Positions 1-8,348 are shown, numbered from the stretch's first letter. The stretch is 16,869 nt of DNA from Methanobacteriota archaeon (GCA_903930505.1 CAIYYQ010000379.1:1-16869), one strand, 5' to 3'. Made by a program: numbers and translations. Notes: generated from the sequence alone by a model not told the origin.

Positions 1-235
1 TACACCAAGTCTCCCGTCACCTGCACAGTCTGTAAGAATATTCAAATCCGGTGATATGAACAACGATGACAGAGTCACGTTCGCTGATATCGACCCGTTC
101 GTCGAAGCACTCGGTGGTCATATTCCCTGGGCAGCTGCTCACCCGGACAGATATTGGTTCACTGCAGACTGCAACTTTAACCACGCGGTCACGTTTGCGG
201 ATATCGACCCGTTCGTTGCGGTACTTGGCACGTAA
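1..235 (+). CDS. C-terminal fragment of a secreted protein with a dockerin-like module
   Basis: The gene is cut by the left edge; reading begins in the frame of base 2 and ends at TAA 233-235. The visible 77 residues are a short Pro/Ser-containing linker followed by two dockerin-type repeats, each a calcium-loop-like segment (DMNNDDRVTFAD, then DCNFNHAVTFAD) running into the helix motif ADIDPFV. The same two-repeat module closes the C1 and C25 peptidases further right, so this was probably another large secreted enzyme or surface protein of that set. The calcium loops are poor: the usual Gly at loop position 6 is Asp in repeat 1 and His in repeat 2, and position 5 is Asn in repeat 2. The helix motif is intact in both. 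The catalytic or binding part lies outside the window, so its function is unknown. Confidence 0.85.
   Translation, partial: TPSLPSPAQSVRIFKSGDMNNDDRVTFADIDPFVEALGGHIPWAAAHPDRYWFTADCNFNHAVTFADIDPFVAVLGT
83..213 (+). repeat. Two copies of the dockerin 17-base repeat
   Basis: GCGGATATCGACCCGTT occurs at 197-213, and with one mismatch (T for G at the third base) at 83-99. The same 17-mer occurs in inverted orientation in the two minus-strand peptidase genes at 3497-3513, 8712-8728 and 8829-8845. It encodes the core of the ADIDPFV helix. Confidence 0.85.
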
Positions 236-263
236 CGATAATATCCAAAATGGAAGATAAAAT

Positions 264-284
264 AGGAAACAATATTATTTTCCT
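264..284. terminator. Weak hairpin after the dockerin gene
   Basis: AGGAAA (264-269) and TTTCCT (279-284) form a 6-pair stem around a 9-base A/T loop, 29 bases after the stop codon of the left-edge gene. No T-run follows, so a role in termination or transcript-end stability is only a guess. Confidence 0.25.
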
Positions 285-291
285 GCTCAAA

Positions 292-324
292 TTACGTAAA
301 TTTACGTAACATGTTTTTACGTAA
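292..324. promoter_or_regulatory. Triple TTACGTAA operator-like cluster upstream of gpmA
   Basis: Three perfect palindromic TTACGTAA boxes lie at 292-299, 302-309 and 317-324. The first two with the AT between them make one perfect 18-base palindrome (TTACGTAAATTTACGTAA). The first two boxes are spaced 10 bases start to start, about one helical turn, and the third is 15 further on. The cluster ends 74 bases before the GTG of the phosphoglycerate mutase gene and 57 bases after the previous stop, so it is a plausible binding site for a dimeric regulator of the mutase gene. The regulator is not known. Confidence 0.5.
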
Positions 325-397
325 TGCAGCAAGGTATCGAAATCATTAAACCTTGTTACCTCTTTCAATGTTTCAGTGTATGAGGAGTTGAGTGTAG

Positions 398-1075
398 GTG
401 TCACAGCTTGTCTTAGTTCGTCATGGGCAATCCCAATGGAATCTTGAAAACCGGTTCACCGGCTGGGTTGATGTTCCTTTATCCGAAAAAGGTAGAGATG
501 AGGCAACTGTTGCAGGGAAAAAACTCCGTGGTATTCATTTTGATACAATCTATGTTTCTCATATGCTTCGAGCAGTGCAAACCCTTCATTATATTTTGTT
601 AGAATTATCTGATAAACGAACACCGATTTTTCATCACGAAGAGAAACGTATCCATGACTGGGAAACATATTCTGGGGACCATGCAAAAGAACTCCCTGTC
701 TATCAATCCGTGGATCTCGCAGAACGATACTATGGGGATCTTCAAGGGCTCAACAAGGCGGAGACCATGGAGAAATACGGGAAAGATCAGGTGCATATCT
801 GGCGACGAAGTTTTGATATCAACCCCCCCGGTGGTGAAAGCCTGAAAAACACCTTGGAGCGTACGCTTCCTTATTTTAAACAGCATATCCTACCGGGTTT
901 ACAAAAGAAGAAAACCGTCCTTGTGGTTGCCCATGGGAACAGTCTTCGGTCAATTGCGATGTATGTGGAGAACATTTCTAAGGAGGAAATTCCTAATCTT
1001 GAGATACCAACAGGTGTCCCGATTCTCTATACCTTTGATGATCAGATGAGGATGACTGAAAAGAAACTCTTATGA
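398..1075 (+). CDS. gpmA: 2,3-bisphosphoglycerate-dependent phosphoglycerate mutase
   Basis: This cytoplasmic enzyme interconverts 3- and 2-phosphoglycerate in glycolysis and gluconeogenesis through a phosphohistidine. The 225-residue protein opens with LVLVRHGQSQWN (R8, phospho-acceptor H9) and ENRFTGWVDV, has R58 in the HMLRAVQT segment, the AERYYGDLQGLNKAET motif with likely acid/base E109, the WRR substrate motif near 135-137, and the second catalytic histidine in VVAHGNS (H179). IPTGVP near 203-208 is typical of the dPGM family. Compared with E. coli GpmA as remembered, there are about 20-25 extra residues before the ERYYG motif (about 78-105), while the segment after the PP of INPPGGES is shorter and the C-terminal tail is missing. 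The start is GTG 398, with GAGGAG at 382-387 as ribosome binding site. It stands alone, followed by a T-rich terminator region. Many archaea use the unrelated cofactor-independent enzyme instead. Confidence 0.92.
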   Translation: MSQLVLVRHGQSQWNLENRFTGWVDVPLSEKGRDEATVAGKKLRGIHFDTIYVSHMLRAVQTLHYILLELSDKRTPIFHHEEKRIHDWETYSGDHAKELPVYQSVDLAERYYGDLQGLNKAETMEKYGKDQVHIWRRSFDINPPGGESLKNTLERTLPYFKQHILPGLQKKKTVLVVAHGNSLRSIAMYVENISKEEIPNLEIPTGVPILYTFDDQMRMTEKKLL

Positions 1076-1092
1076 ATGCATAAACCTAAATA

Positions 1093-1114
1093 CTTCTTTT
1101 TTATTCTTGTTTTC
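1093..1114 (+). terminator. T-rich terminator after gpmA
   Basis: A pyrimidine/T-rich stretch with runs of six and four T begins 17 bases after the gpmA stop. No strong stem precedes it. T-runs of this kind end transcripts in archaea. Confidence 0.4.
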
Positions 1115-1155
1115 TAATTAATATTTATACTATTCATAAAAATAATAGGGTGGAG
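1114..1155 (+). promoter_or_regulatory. Promoter and ribosome binding site of the ABC operon
   Basis: An A/T-only TATA-like stretch (TAATTAATATTTATA, 1115-1129) is followed by GGGTGGAG at 1148-1155, directly before ATG 1158. The purine-rich site fixes this ATG as the start and so places the zinc ribbon inside the ATPase. Confidence 0.45.
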
Positions 1156-1157
1156 CC

Positions 1158-2225
1158 ATGGTTGATATTAAGGTTCGTTGTCCCCGTTGCGGGGAAATCG
1201 TCACCTTTTCTGGTAAAGTTAGTGAACGCAGGGTTGTCTCCTGTCCTTCGTGTGGTACTGATGCAAGACTCACGTTTCCTGGCGGAGATATACATGCTAG
1301 TGAGAATGCTATTGAAGTTTCCCATCTTCGAAAAGTGTACGATGATCTTGCCGCCGTGGACGATATTTCATTCGTAGTGAAAAAAGGAGAAATTTTTGCG
1401 TTCCTTGGGCCAAACGGCGCAGGGAAAACAACAACCGTTGAAATCATCGAGTCCATCAGAAAACCAACTGCTGGGACCGTGAAACTCCTTGGAAAAGACA
1501 TCAAAACCCAGTTTAATGATGTAAAGGAGTACATTGGTATTCTTCCGCAGGAGTTTCACTCGTTCGAACGACTCACTGTTCGAGAGACTCTTGTGTATTT
1601 CTCAAAACTCTATAAAAAACAAGCGGATATCGATGAAATCATCAAAGCGATGGATCTTACGGATTACGCAAAAAAACTATATAAGAATCTGTCGGGTGGG
1701 TTGAAACAGCGTGTTGGTGTCGCGATATCGCTAGTGAATGATCCTGATGTCGTGTTTCTTGATGAGCCGACGACTGGACTAGATCCAAAAGCGCGTCGTG
1801 AAGTATGGATGGTGATTGCTAATCTTCGGAAACGAGGAAAAACCGTGTTTCTTACTACGCACTACATGGAAGAAGCAGAATTTCTTGCGGATCATATCGC
1901 AATTATTCATAAGGGAAACATCATCGCAGAAGGTTCCCTTGAGGAGTTAATTAATCGGTATGGCACAGGCAGCATCATGCATATTAAAAAATGTAAAGAT
2001 TCCAAGGAGACTATTGATATTCTCAAAGAAAAAGGATATGATGTGCTGTCCACGGGAAACGGAGATCTCGCTGTGAAAATACAGAATAAAGAACGTGTCT
2101 TAGAAGTTCTATCTGATATGCGACATGCATGTGTTGAATACGAGAACATCGATATTCGACGATCCAACCTTGAAGAGGTGTTTTTGAATCTCACGGGTGC
2201 GAAACTCGCGGAGGAAGAGAAATGA
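1158..2225 (+). CDS. ABC-2 type exporter ATPase with N-terminal zinc ribbon
   Basis: This is the ATP-hydrolysing subunit of an exporter, working with the permease that overlaps its stop codon. The 355-residue protein has two parts. Residues 8-32 carry a zinc-ribbon pattern, CPRC (C8, C11) and CPSC (C29, C32). Residues 51-275 are a complete ABC domain: Walker A GPNGAGKT (84-91), Q-loop Q131, signature LSGGLKQR (178-185), Walker B VVFLDEP (198-204), D-loop GLDP and H-loop H235. The closing 80 residues resemble the C-terminal extension of the CcmA/NatA/drug-exporter ATPases. ABC ATPases of this group usually begin directly at the IEVSHLRKVY strand, so the ribbon is an addition. The substrate cannot be read from sequence. 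Antibiotic or multidrug export is the usual database label, but it is not supported here. Confidence 0.9.
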   Translation: MVDIKVRCPRCGEIVTFSGKVSERRVVSCPSCGTDARLTFPGGDIHASENAIEVSHLRKVYDDLAAVDDISFVVKKGEIFAFLGPNGAGKTTTVEIIESIRKPTAGTVKLLGKDIKTQFNDVKEYIGILPQEFHSFERLTVRETLVYFSKLYKKQADIDEIIKAMDLTDYAKKLYKNLSGGLKQRVGVAISLVNDPDVVFLDEPTTGLDPKARREVWMVIANLRKRGKTVFLTTHYMEEAEFLADHIAIIHKGNIIAEGSLEELINRYGTGSIMHIKKCKDSKETIDILKEKGYDVLSTGNGDLAVKIQNKERVLEVLSDMRHACVEYENIDIRRSNLEEVFLNLTGAKLAEEEK

Positions 2226-3337
2226 ACTTCAAAATTATCGGTGTTGATTTTGTTGTAAGCTTCAAGGGATGGATCCGTAGCAAAGGTACAATTTTTTGGT
2301 CGATTTTTTTTCCGGTCCTCTTGATTTTACTTTTCGGTGCAATTTTCTCTGGTACGGACAGTCCTTCGTATACGCTTCAGGTTCAGGATCTTGATCACTC
2401 TCAAGGATCTGAGATGTATCTTGAAGTATTGCAGAATATCTCCGTCCTAAAAATCCAGATGATAAACTCATCGGAGAATATCACAGACTACATCCAAAAA
2501 AATGATCTCACAGGCGCCTTGGTAATCCCTGAAGGGTTTGGGAACACCATCGCATTATCAACAATTAATCCCTCTTCAAATGCATCTGTGAATCTCTCCT
2601 TTTATTATGATCCTTCAAATCAAGGGGCGACGTCTGTTGTCCGAAGCATCATTGGCAGCAGCCTGCAGCAATTCAACCTTGTTCTCACGGGGGGCCGCAA
2701 CATCATCGGTATGGATCAGGTCAGCACCATCACGAATCAATTCAAGTACATTGATTTCTTCATTCCGGGAATGATTGGGTTTACGATCATGCAGCTCTGC
2801 ATTTATGGGAGCATTGAACGTAACACGAAATATCGTAAAGATGGTATTCTTCGGAAACTTCTCACCACACCTATCACGAGAACGGAATGGCTGTTATCAA
2901 AAATGTTGTTTACGATGTTTCTTTCGCTGTTCTCTACATTCATTGCATGTCTTATCGGTATTCTTGTTTGGGGTGTGGTCATTCATGTTAATCTTTGGAT
3001 GATTACGATCATCTTTGCCACAAGTTTCCTTTTCTCAGGGATCGGTATGATTATTGGACGGTTTGTTAAAGAAGAAGAAACCGCGGATACCGCAGCTGGT
3101 GCAATTAGTTTTCCCATGATGTTTCTTGCTGGGACTTTTTTCCCTTTAGCGCAGATGCCTGCTTTTCTCCAGACATTTGCTCAAGTGCTTCCTCTTTACT
3201 ATGTGAATGAGGGGTTACGCAACGCGATGATTAACTTGGATTTTGATAAAGCAGCGTTTAACGGTATAATCGTCATTGTCTTTGCGCTTGTGTTTTTTAT
3301 TGCTGGTGTTCTGCTCACAAAATGGAAAGAAGATTAA
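2222..3337 (+). CDS. ABC-2 type exporter permease
   Basis: This is the membrane subunit paired with the preceding ATPase. ATG 2222 overlaps the ATPase stop in the sequence ATGA, a sign of translational coupling. The 371-residue protein has the ABC-2 layout: a cytoplasmic N-terminus, TM1 at about 24-43, a large extracytoplasmic loop (about 45-175, with several N-x-S/T sites such as NIS, NIT and NLS), then five more hydrophobic segments near 178-196, 228-252, 258-279, 291-312 and 347-366. The segment around 200-225 (RKDGILRKLLTTPITRTEWLLSK) is the typical cytoplasmic coupling region of the family, and the MMFLAGTFFPLAQMP stretch is also characteristic. It resembles YhfB/DrrB-type permeases. The substrate is unknown. 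Confidence 0.9.
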   Translation: MNFKIIGVDFVVSFKGWIRSKGTIFWSIFFPVLLILLFGAIFSGTDSPSYTLQVQDLDHSQGSEMYLEVLQNISVLKIQMINSSENITDYIQKNDLTGALVIPEGFGNTIALSTINPSSNASVNLSFYYDPSNQGATSVVRSIIGSSLQQFNLVLTGGRNIIGMDQVSTITNQFKYIDFFIPGMIGFTIMQLCIYGSIERNTKYRKDGILRKLLTTPITRTEWLLSKMLFTMFLSLFSTFIACLIGILVWGVVIHVNLWMITIIFATSFLFSGIGMIIGRFVKEEETADTAAGAISFPMMFLAGTFFPLAQMPAFLQTFAQVLPLYYVNEGLRNAMINLDFDKAAFNGIIVIVFALVFFIAGVLLTKWKED

Positions 3338-3373
3338 CGAGATTATTGATGAACAAATCGAGAACGTAGCGCT

Positions 3374-3445
3374 CTTTGAAAACAAAGAAAAAGTAAGGGA
3401 GAAGAATCAACCTTCTTCAAGGTGTCTTCTTCCAATCGGTTTCCT
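3374..3445. terminator. Terminator region between convergent genes
   Basis: The 137-base gap between the permease and the minus-strand C25 peptidase holds a small stem, CTTTG (3374-3378) with CAAAG (3383-3387), then an A-rich stretch that reads as T-rich on the minus strand. A pyrimidine-rich run at 3411-3447 reads in the plus direction. Together they could end transcripts from both sides. Confidence 0.3.
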
Positions 3446-3474
3446 TCTGCATTACCATGATGCCAGATCCGTTT

Positions 3475-6400
3475 CTATGTACTAAGTAACGCGACGAACG
3501 GGTCGATATCCGCGTAGGTGACATCGTTATTTAGGTTGGTGTCTGCGGTGTACCAGTAACCTGAGGGATAACTGGCATAGTACGTATCTTTTCCCAAATT
3601 CAAAGCAATAACAAATGGATCAATGTCTGCAAACGTGACCATCCCATCACCGTTTACATCACCGAGTTTATACATTCTCACAGTCAATGGTACTGAGGGA
3701 TTACTGGTTTGCATACTGACTCTTGCGACTGCGGTGACATTGAAGTATCCGATATTATTGAAATCATGAGTCGTAGTTGCGACTTGTCCGCTCGTGTACG
3801 GTCCGAGCCATCCGCTGTTGGTTCCATCGCCAAAGGAGAACTTATAGTAAATATTGCCTGGGATGATCTGTGTGGACGTAGCAGTGAATGTTTGGAGAAC
3901 ACCGCCTGGTGTATTCCAGCGGATCCTGCCGATGCCTTTGTTCATATCATTCGGATGGTCATTGTATGCATTGTAGTGTGTTACCGTCGGTGGCTCTGGA
4001 GGTAATTGGCTAATGACGCAGGTGAGATGGTTGCTTTCAGCGATAACCCCAAAAGAGTCGTTAACTGTCAAGACAATGGTAAACGTACCCGCACGCATAT
4101 AGCTATGGGTAATAGTTGGATAATCTCCTGGGACCGTGGAAATATCGCCGAAGTTCCAAGTATAGGCATAGGGTGGTACACCACCGGTGACGACTCCTGT
4201 AAAGGTGATCGGTACATAGCAATATCCTGAGGATGGTCCTTCGATGTTCACGTTTAACGGTTCTGGTTCGTTGATAGATACCATGGTAGTGTTACTTGCA
4301 ATGTTGTCCAAAAGATCGGTCACTGTTAAGGTTATGCCATATTCACCTTCTGCGGTATAGGTGTGAGTGACAGAAGTAGTATTATCAATGCTTTCATATG
4401 ACGTTGTGTTTCCATCGCCGAAATCCCAATGCCATGTATAGGGTTCTTTACCGCCTGTTACAGATCCAGTAATCGATATCGGTACGCCAACTAATCCTGT
4501 ATATGGTCCTCCGATGTTCACGTTCGCGATTAACGGTTTTGGGATGAATGCCATGGTAGTAGTACTAGCGGTTTTACCAAAAAGATCGATCACTGTCAAG
4601 GTAATACCATAAACATTTTCTGCGGTATACACATGAACAACAGAGGTGATATTATCGATGCTTTCGTATGACGTTATGTTTCCATCACCGAAATCCCAAC
4701 TCCAAGTATACGGTCCAATGCCTCCAAATATTGAGCCAGTAAAGTGTATCTCTTCACCGACCGATCCGGAATACGGCCCATACGCGTTAGTATAGTACGT
4801 GCTTCCCTCAACACAGGTTATAAGTTGTGCAGGAGCAACATCCTCGACAACATCCCATTTATCACTAGCAGGCCAATAAATGCGAACTACATATGTTTTC
4901 GATGAGTCAACACCAAAATGAATTGGTACAGAACGTTGCGACGATACTTCCTGAAAACCTACGAGTTCCCCCTGGCTTGAGAAGACGTATACCTTCGCAC
5001 CGATCGCATCATGATTGCTGATAACTCCTACAGGTTTGACATCTAGCCAGTTTTGGTTATTGACTTGATTCTCAAATACCAAAATCGGCTTAGAGTAGCA
5101 ATAATTTCCAAGGATGAAATCATTGTCCCCATCATGATCCATATCGAAAACACATGGTGCAGAAACCGTGTCATTGATGTGGTACCACTGTATATAATGC
5201 TCGAAATTCTTGAATACACCTTGTTTTGAATTTCTCAGGAGATACCATTCTACTAGGAGATCCTCACCGGGATTATTATCTACCTCAGCAAAAAGAGGTG
5301 AACCAGACCACAAACCGATTAGGGAATAACGTGGATCTGTTTTATAGGTAATGTTGCCTCCATTATCCTGTAAAATGAAAGTTTCAATACATCGATTATC
5401 TATAATCAAAAGATCTATATTACCATCGCTATTGATATCTGATGTGGAAAATTTTGGGTAAAAAGGAGAATACATCGAGTTAGGTAGAAGGCATCCCCAT
5501 GGGAAAAGCGTTACAGGTATAAACCTCCCAGATCCATCATTACGATAATATTCAAAGGGAGAAGAACTATCGATGCGGTGATCAATCAGAAGATCCAAAT
5601 CACTGTCATTATCAATATCAACGAACCGGGGACAGGTTACATATTCTCCAGAGTTTAAACCATCAAGACCACAAACAGAAGACTCATCAGTAAATGTTCC
5701 ATCGCCATCGTTGATGAATAATACAACATGGGGTGGCGTATGGGTTATAATCAATAGATCAAGGTATCCATCATTGTTTACATCGCCAACCACTGCCTCG
5801 TCACTTGAATATCCTCCTAGGCCTGCAGAATCTGTGACATCTTCAAATAGTCTTCCGTCCCCTGGATTATGAAACAAACGATCGACATTGCACACATACA
5901 AATCAGAATAACCATCGTTATCAAAATCAGCGAAAACAGCACAGGACGAACTAATCCATCCCATACCAATAGTATCCCAAGTGGCATCGGTAAATGTGCC
6001 ATCGCCATCATTGACGAACAAATAACTCCTAAACCCTGTGATAAAGATGTCATCATACCCGTCATTATTAATATCTGCGTGGGTGACCACCCTACGCGCA
6101 ATAGGTATATTTCCTAAACCTGACTGAGATGTAACATCAATAAATGTTGGTGACACCATCATCCTTTTACCAGCATCATTGTTCAACTCAAACGATTCTT
6201 CGATAAGATTTTCAGGATCTGCAACAGCAAACACAGGATATTCCCCTTTAACCAATGGAACCACACCTGTTAATGTCACTGATTGAACCTCGCCGCCCGT
6301 AGGAACCACATCAAATACATGACTCCCGAGTAGAACGTGTTCTCCTGAGCCTTCATCTACAATATCAACGTTTACCAATACATTGTATGCATCTACTGCC

Positions 6401-8331
6401 CCTATATTCGAAACACCAATGGTCAATTGTTGAGTTTGATACTGATAATCCACATCATAAGATGAGACAAAGAGGTCCGGCAGATTCGTATCTGCAGGAT
6501 AACCTAACGACTGAAGCGCAGGATCCCCCAACAAGATATATGTTTCACAACTATGCCAGAGATCACCATCGTTAAATTCACCTTGCATGATCGCCATACC
6601 AAGACGATACTCACCGTTATCAAAGATTTCTGCTAAAATTTGATTTGTCGAGGACTCAACTGCTGCAATTGTTGCCCCGTAATAGGCAACCGCGCCGCTA
6701 TGATCTTTTGTGAGGAAACATTTACCAAATGACTCATAATCTAAATCTGCTGTCCAACAAGCAGTAGTCATCACGATTGGATAAACAGTGTTTGTAAGGG
6801 AGCTAAGATCATTAATATTTAAATTATAACACCACTCCCATAGACCACCATGTCCGCTATAATAGATGATATCTTGGCCCGCATTGATTTGGTTGATTAT
6901 ATCAAGGTTGGTGAATCCATAAGGATCTTTAGTATTGAAATAGGTTGTGTTAAACCCTGCATTAAACAATCGATTATATTCCTGAGTTGCATCCTGACAA
7001 GCTGCTTGAATAACAAACGCCTTCTTAGAAAAAGGTTTATCACGTAACTGCTGCTGCTCATAATATATAATCTTCTCTGTAATATTCCCCAGTTCCATTT
7101 GATTATTTACTGGAAAACGTCCCATAGCAATATCCGGCCAGATATCACCTCCATCAACGCGAACATACCATTTTTCATCATCCATCCAATATGGACCGTC
7201 ACCTGGATAAGAACAACTAGTTTGATGCGAAGGAATATATTGTTTATTCCCAACAATCAGGAGATATTGAGGTGCGGTCTGCCAATGATCGTATGCATAT
7301 TGCATAAAATCCTTGATTGAATAATCTTGACCAAGGGCATCGGGAAACTGCGCATAAATATCACTTGTCTGTACAACAACCACATTCAAATTACTGTACG
7401 TGGCTCGATAATTCACAAAATCAGCAAGGACTGCACTGGGAAAAAAATCAGGATGGGTGATCACCAGATAATCACACATCGTTGTGGTATCTCGTAGCTG
7501 AGACCCGGTGATAAAAACAGCGGATCCTCTTGTTGCTGACTGTGTTTTCTGAGAGACATCGTTATTTTCTTCATAATTCATTGCGACTTGTGCGATCAGC
7601 TTTTCAAAGCCTTTCGTGGTATCCCGTTTTATCTTGATCGTCTGATCCACAGACCATTGCACCGTTATCGTCATACTATTCGCAACTTCAATGGTTCGCG
7701 AAGAAGGAACATACGATACAGGATACACATTAAGACTGACTATGCGTACAGACCGGAGATATCCATCTTCAACAATTTCAACCTGTTTCTCAGGAACAGA
7801 ATGCTGACCAGTATATTTTTTCTCATCGAAACAGAATTTTTCAGCAAGGTACTTATTTCCTTTATCATCTGTCTTTACGATTTTTTGAGGGCATGGATAT
7901 ACAAGGATATCTTGATAAACAGTAGGCGCACCATTAGTCTGTACTTGGATCGTTATATCCTTGGCGTTATCTGGGATATGGACGTTTTTAACCAGATAAG
8001 GTATCTGCGGACCGCCGATAGGTTTCGTTGTAACCGGTGAATCAGGCATAGTTATTTTCTGATAGGTATGGCCGTCATCGCCAACAGCATCAGAAATGTC
8101 TATTTTTGGTATTTGAACCGTAAAACAAAAGGAAGGAACAGGAATGGGTTTTTTATTGACAGCATCTCCAGTTTTAGCAATTGGTAAAACTGAACCAAGA
8201 GACGGAGCTGCTTTACCAATGATATCTCTAGCAGTGCCAACCGTTGGAAGAGCGGATACTATCAAAAGGAGACAAAGCAGAACAGATACGCCAGCCTTTA
8301 CAATATTTCTATGTAATGAATTATTTTTCAT
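3475..8331 (-). CDS. Secreted gingipain-like (C25) cysteine peptidase with FG-GAP, PKD and dockerin-like domains
   Basis: This is a predicted extracellular endopeptidase of 1618 residues. A signal peptide (hydrophobic about 15-30, ALPTVGTA near the cut) leads to a propeptide-like region to about 280. The C25 catalytic domain lies at about 287-613, with YYSGHGG (catalytic His about 494) and MTTACWT (catalytic Cys about 525). Then follow a CARDB-like domain (617-728), six FG-GAP/VCBS-like calcium loops of the DxDxDGxxD kind (731-1086), an ASPIC/UnbV-like domain (1096-1176), three PKD domains with WDFGD or WNFGD (1182-1441), a fourth PKD-like segment (about 1446-1551) and a two-repeat dockerin-like module (1556-1618). 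The start ATG 8331 is chosen because GGAGTG (8340-8345) lies 8 bases upstream and it begins a clean signal peptide. An in-frame ATG at 8373 would add 14 residues and lies inside a conserved leader element. Protein-degrading sediment archaea are known to carry gingipain-type peptidases. The substrate is unknown. Confidence 0.9.
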   Translation of the reverse strand: MKNNSLHRNIVKAGVSVLLCLLLIVSALPTVGTARDIIGKAAPSLGSVLPIAKTGDAVNKKPIPVPSFCFTVQIPKIDISDAVGDDGHTYQKITMPDSPVTTKPIGGPQIPYLVKNVHIPDNAKDITIQVQTNGAPTVYQDILVYPCPQKIVKTDDKGNKYLAEKFCFDEKKYTGQHSVPEKQVEIVEDGYLRSVRIVSLNVYPVSYVPSSRTIEVANSMTITVQWSVDQTIKIKRDTTKGFEKLIAQVAMNYEENNDVSQKTQSATRGSAVFITGSQLRDTTTMCDYLVITHPDFFPSAVLADFVNYRATYSNLNVVVVQTSDIYAQFPDALGQDYSIKDFMQYAYDHWQTAPQYLLIVGNKQYIPSHQTSCSYPGDGPYWMDDEKWYVRVDGGDIWPDIAMGRFPVNNQMELGNITEKIIYYEQQQLRDKPFSKKAFVIQAACQDATQEYNRLFNAGFNTTYFNTKDPYGFTNLDIINQINAGQDIIYYSGHGGLWEWCYNLNINDLSSLTNTVYPIVMTTACWTADLDYESFGKCFLTKDHSGAVAYYGATIAAVESSTNQILAEIFDNGEYRLGMAIMQGEFNDGDLWHSCETYILLGDPALQSLGYPADTNLPDLFVSSYDVDYQYQTQQLTIGVSNIGAVDAYNVLVNVDIVDEGSGEHVLLGSHVFDVVPTGGEVQSVTLTGVVPLVKGEYPVFAVADPENLIEESFELNNDAGKRMMVSPTFIDVTSQSGLGNIPIARRVVTHADINNDGYDDIFITGFRSYLFVNDGDGTFTDATWDTIGMGWISSSCAVFADFDNDGYSDLYVCNVDRLFHNPGDGRLFEDVTDSAGLGGYSSDEAVVGDVNNDGYLDLLIITHTPPHVVLFINDGDGTFTDESSVCGLDGLNSGEYVTCPRFVDIDNDSDLDLLIDHRIDSSSPFEYYRNDGSGRFIPVTLFPWGCLLPNSMYSPFYPKFSTSDINSDGNIDLLIIDNRCIETFILQDNGGNITYKTDPRYSLIGLWSGSPLFAEVDNNPGEDLLVEWYLLRNSKQGVFKNFEHYIQWYHINDTVSAPCVFDMDHDGDNDFILGNYCYSKPILVFENQVNNQNWLDVKPVGVISNHDAIGAKVYVFSSQGELVGFQEVSSQRSVPIHFGVDSSKTYVVRIYWPASDKWDVVEDVAPAQLITCVEGSTYYTNAYGPYSGSVGEEIHFTGSIFGGIGPYTWSWDFGDGNITSYESIDNITSVVHVYTAENVYGITLTVIDLFGKTASTTTMAFIPKPLIANVNIGGPYTGLVGVPISITGSVTGGKEPYTWHWDFGDGNTTSYESIDNTTSVTHTYTAEGEYGITLTVTDLLDNIASNTTMVSINEPEPLNVNIEGPSSGYCYVPITFTGVVTGGVPPYAYTWNFGDISTVPGDYPTITHSYMRAGTFTIVLTVNDSFGVIAESNHLTCVISQLPPEPPTVTHYNAYNDHPNDMNKGIGRIRWNTPGGVLQTFTATSTQIIPGNIYYKFSFGDGTNSGWLGPYTSGQVATTTHDFNNIGYFNVTAVARVSMQTSNPSVPLTVRMYKLGDVNGDGMVTFADIDPFVIALNLGKDTYYASYPSGYWYTADTNLNNDVTYADIDPFVALLST
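3497..3513 (-). repeat. Dockerin 17-base repeat in the C25 gene
   Basis: This is an exact inverted copy of the 17-mer at 197-213. The companion repeat in the same module (3614-3630) encodes the same peptide core but differs at five third-codon positions. Confidence 0.85.
4249..4788 (-). repeat. Tandem PKD duplication, 270-base period
   Basis: Two adjacent 90-residue PKD units, 4519-4788 and 4249-4518, share about 58 of 90 residues by eye. Identity is strongest around WDFGDGN, TSYESIDN and YGITLTV. The exact 270-base period and the near-identical core point to tandem duplication inside the C25 peptidase gene. The third PKD unit is clearly more distant. Confidence 0.75.
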
Positions 8332-8348
8332 CCTATTTTCACTCCTTA

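Noticed and set aside
66..260. 64-codon plus-strand frame over the dockerin tail
   Set aside because: It is a frame-shifted reading of the dockerin-like repeats; the repeats themselves give the correct frame.
1130..1534. 134-codon open frame on the minus strand
   Set aside because: It is antisense to the ABC ATPase including its Walker A motif.
7588..8040. 150-codon open frame on the plus strand
   Set aside because: It is antisense to the propeptide region of the C25 peptidase and shows no motif or ribosome binding site.
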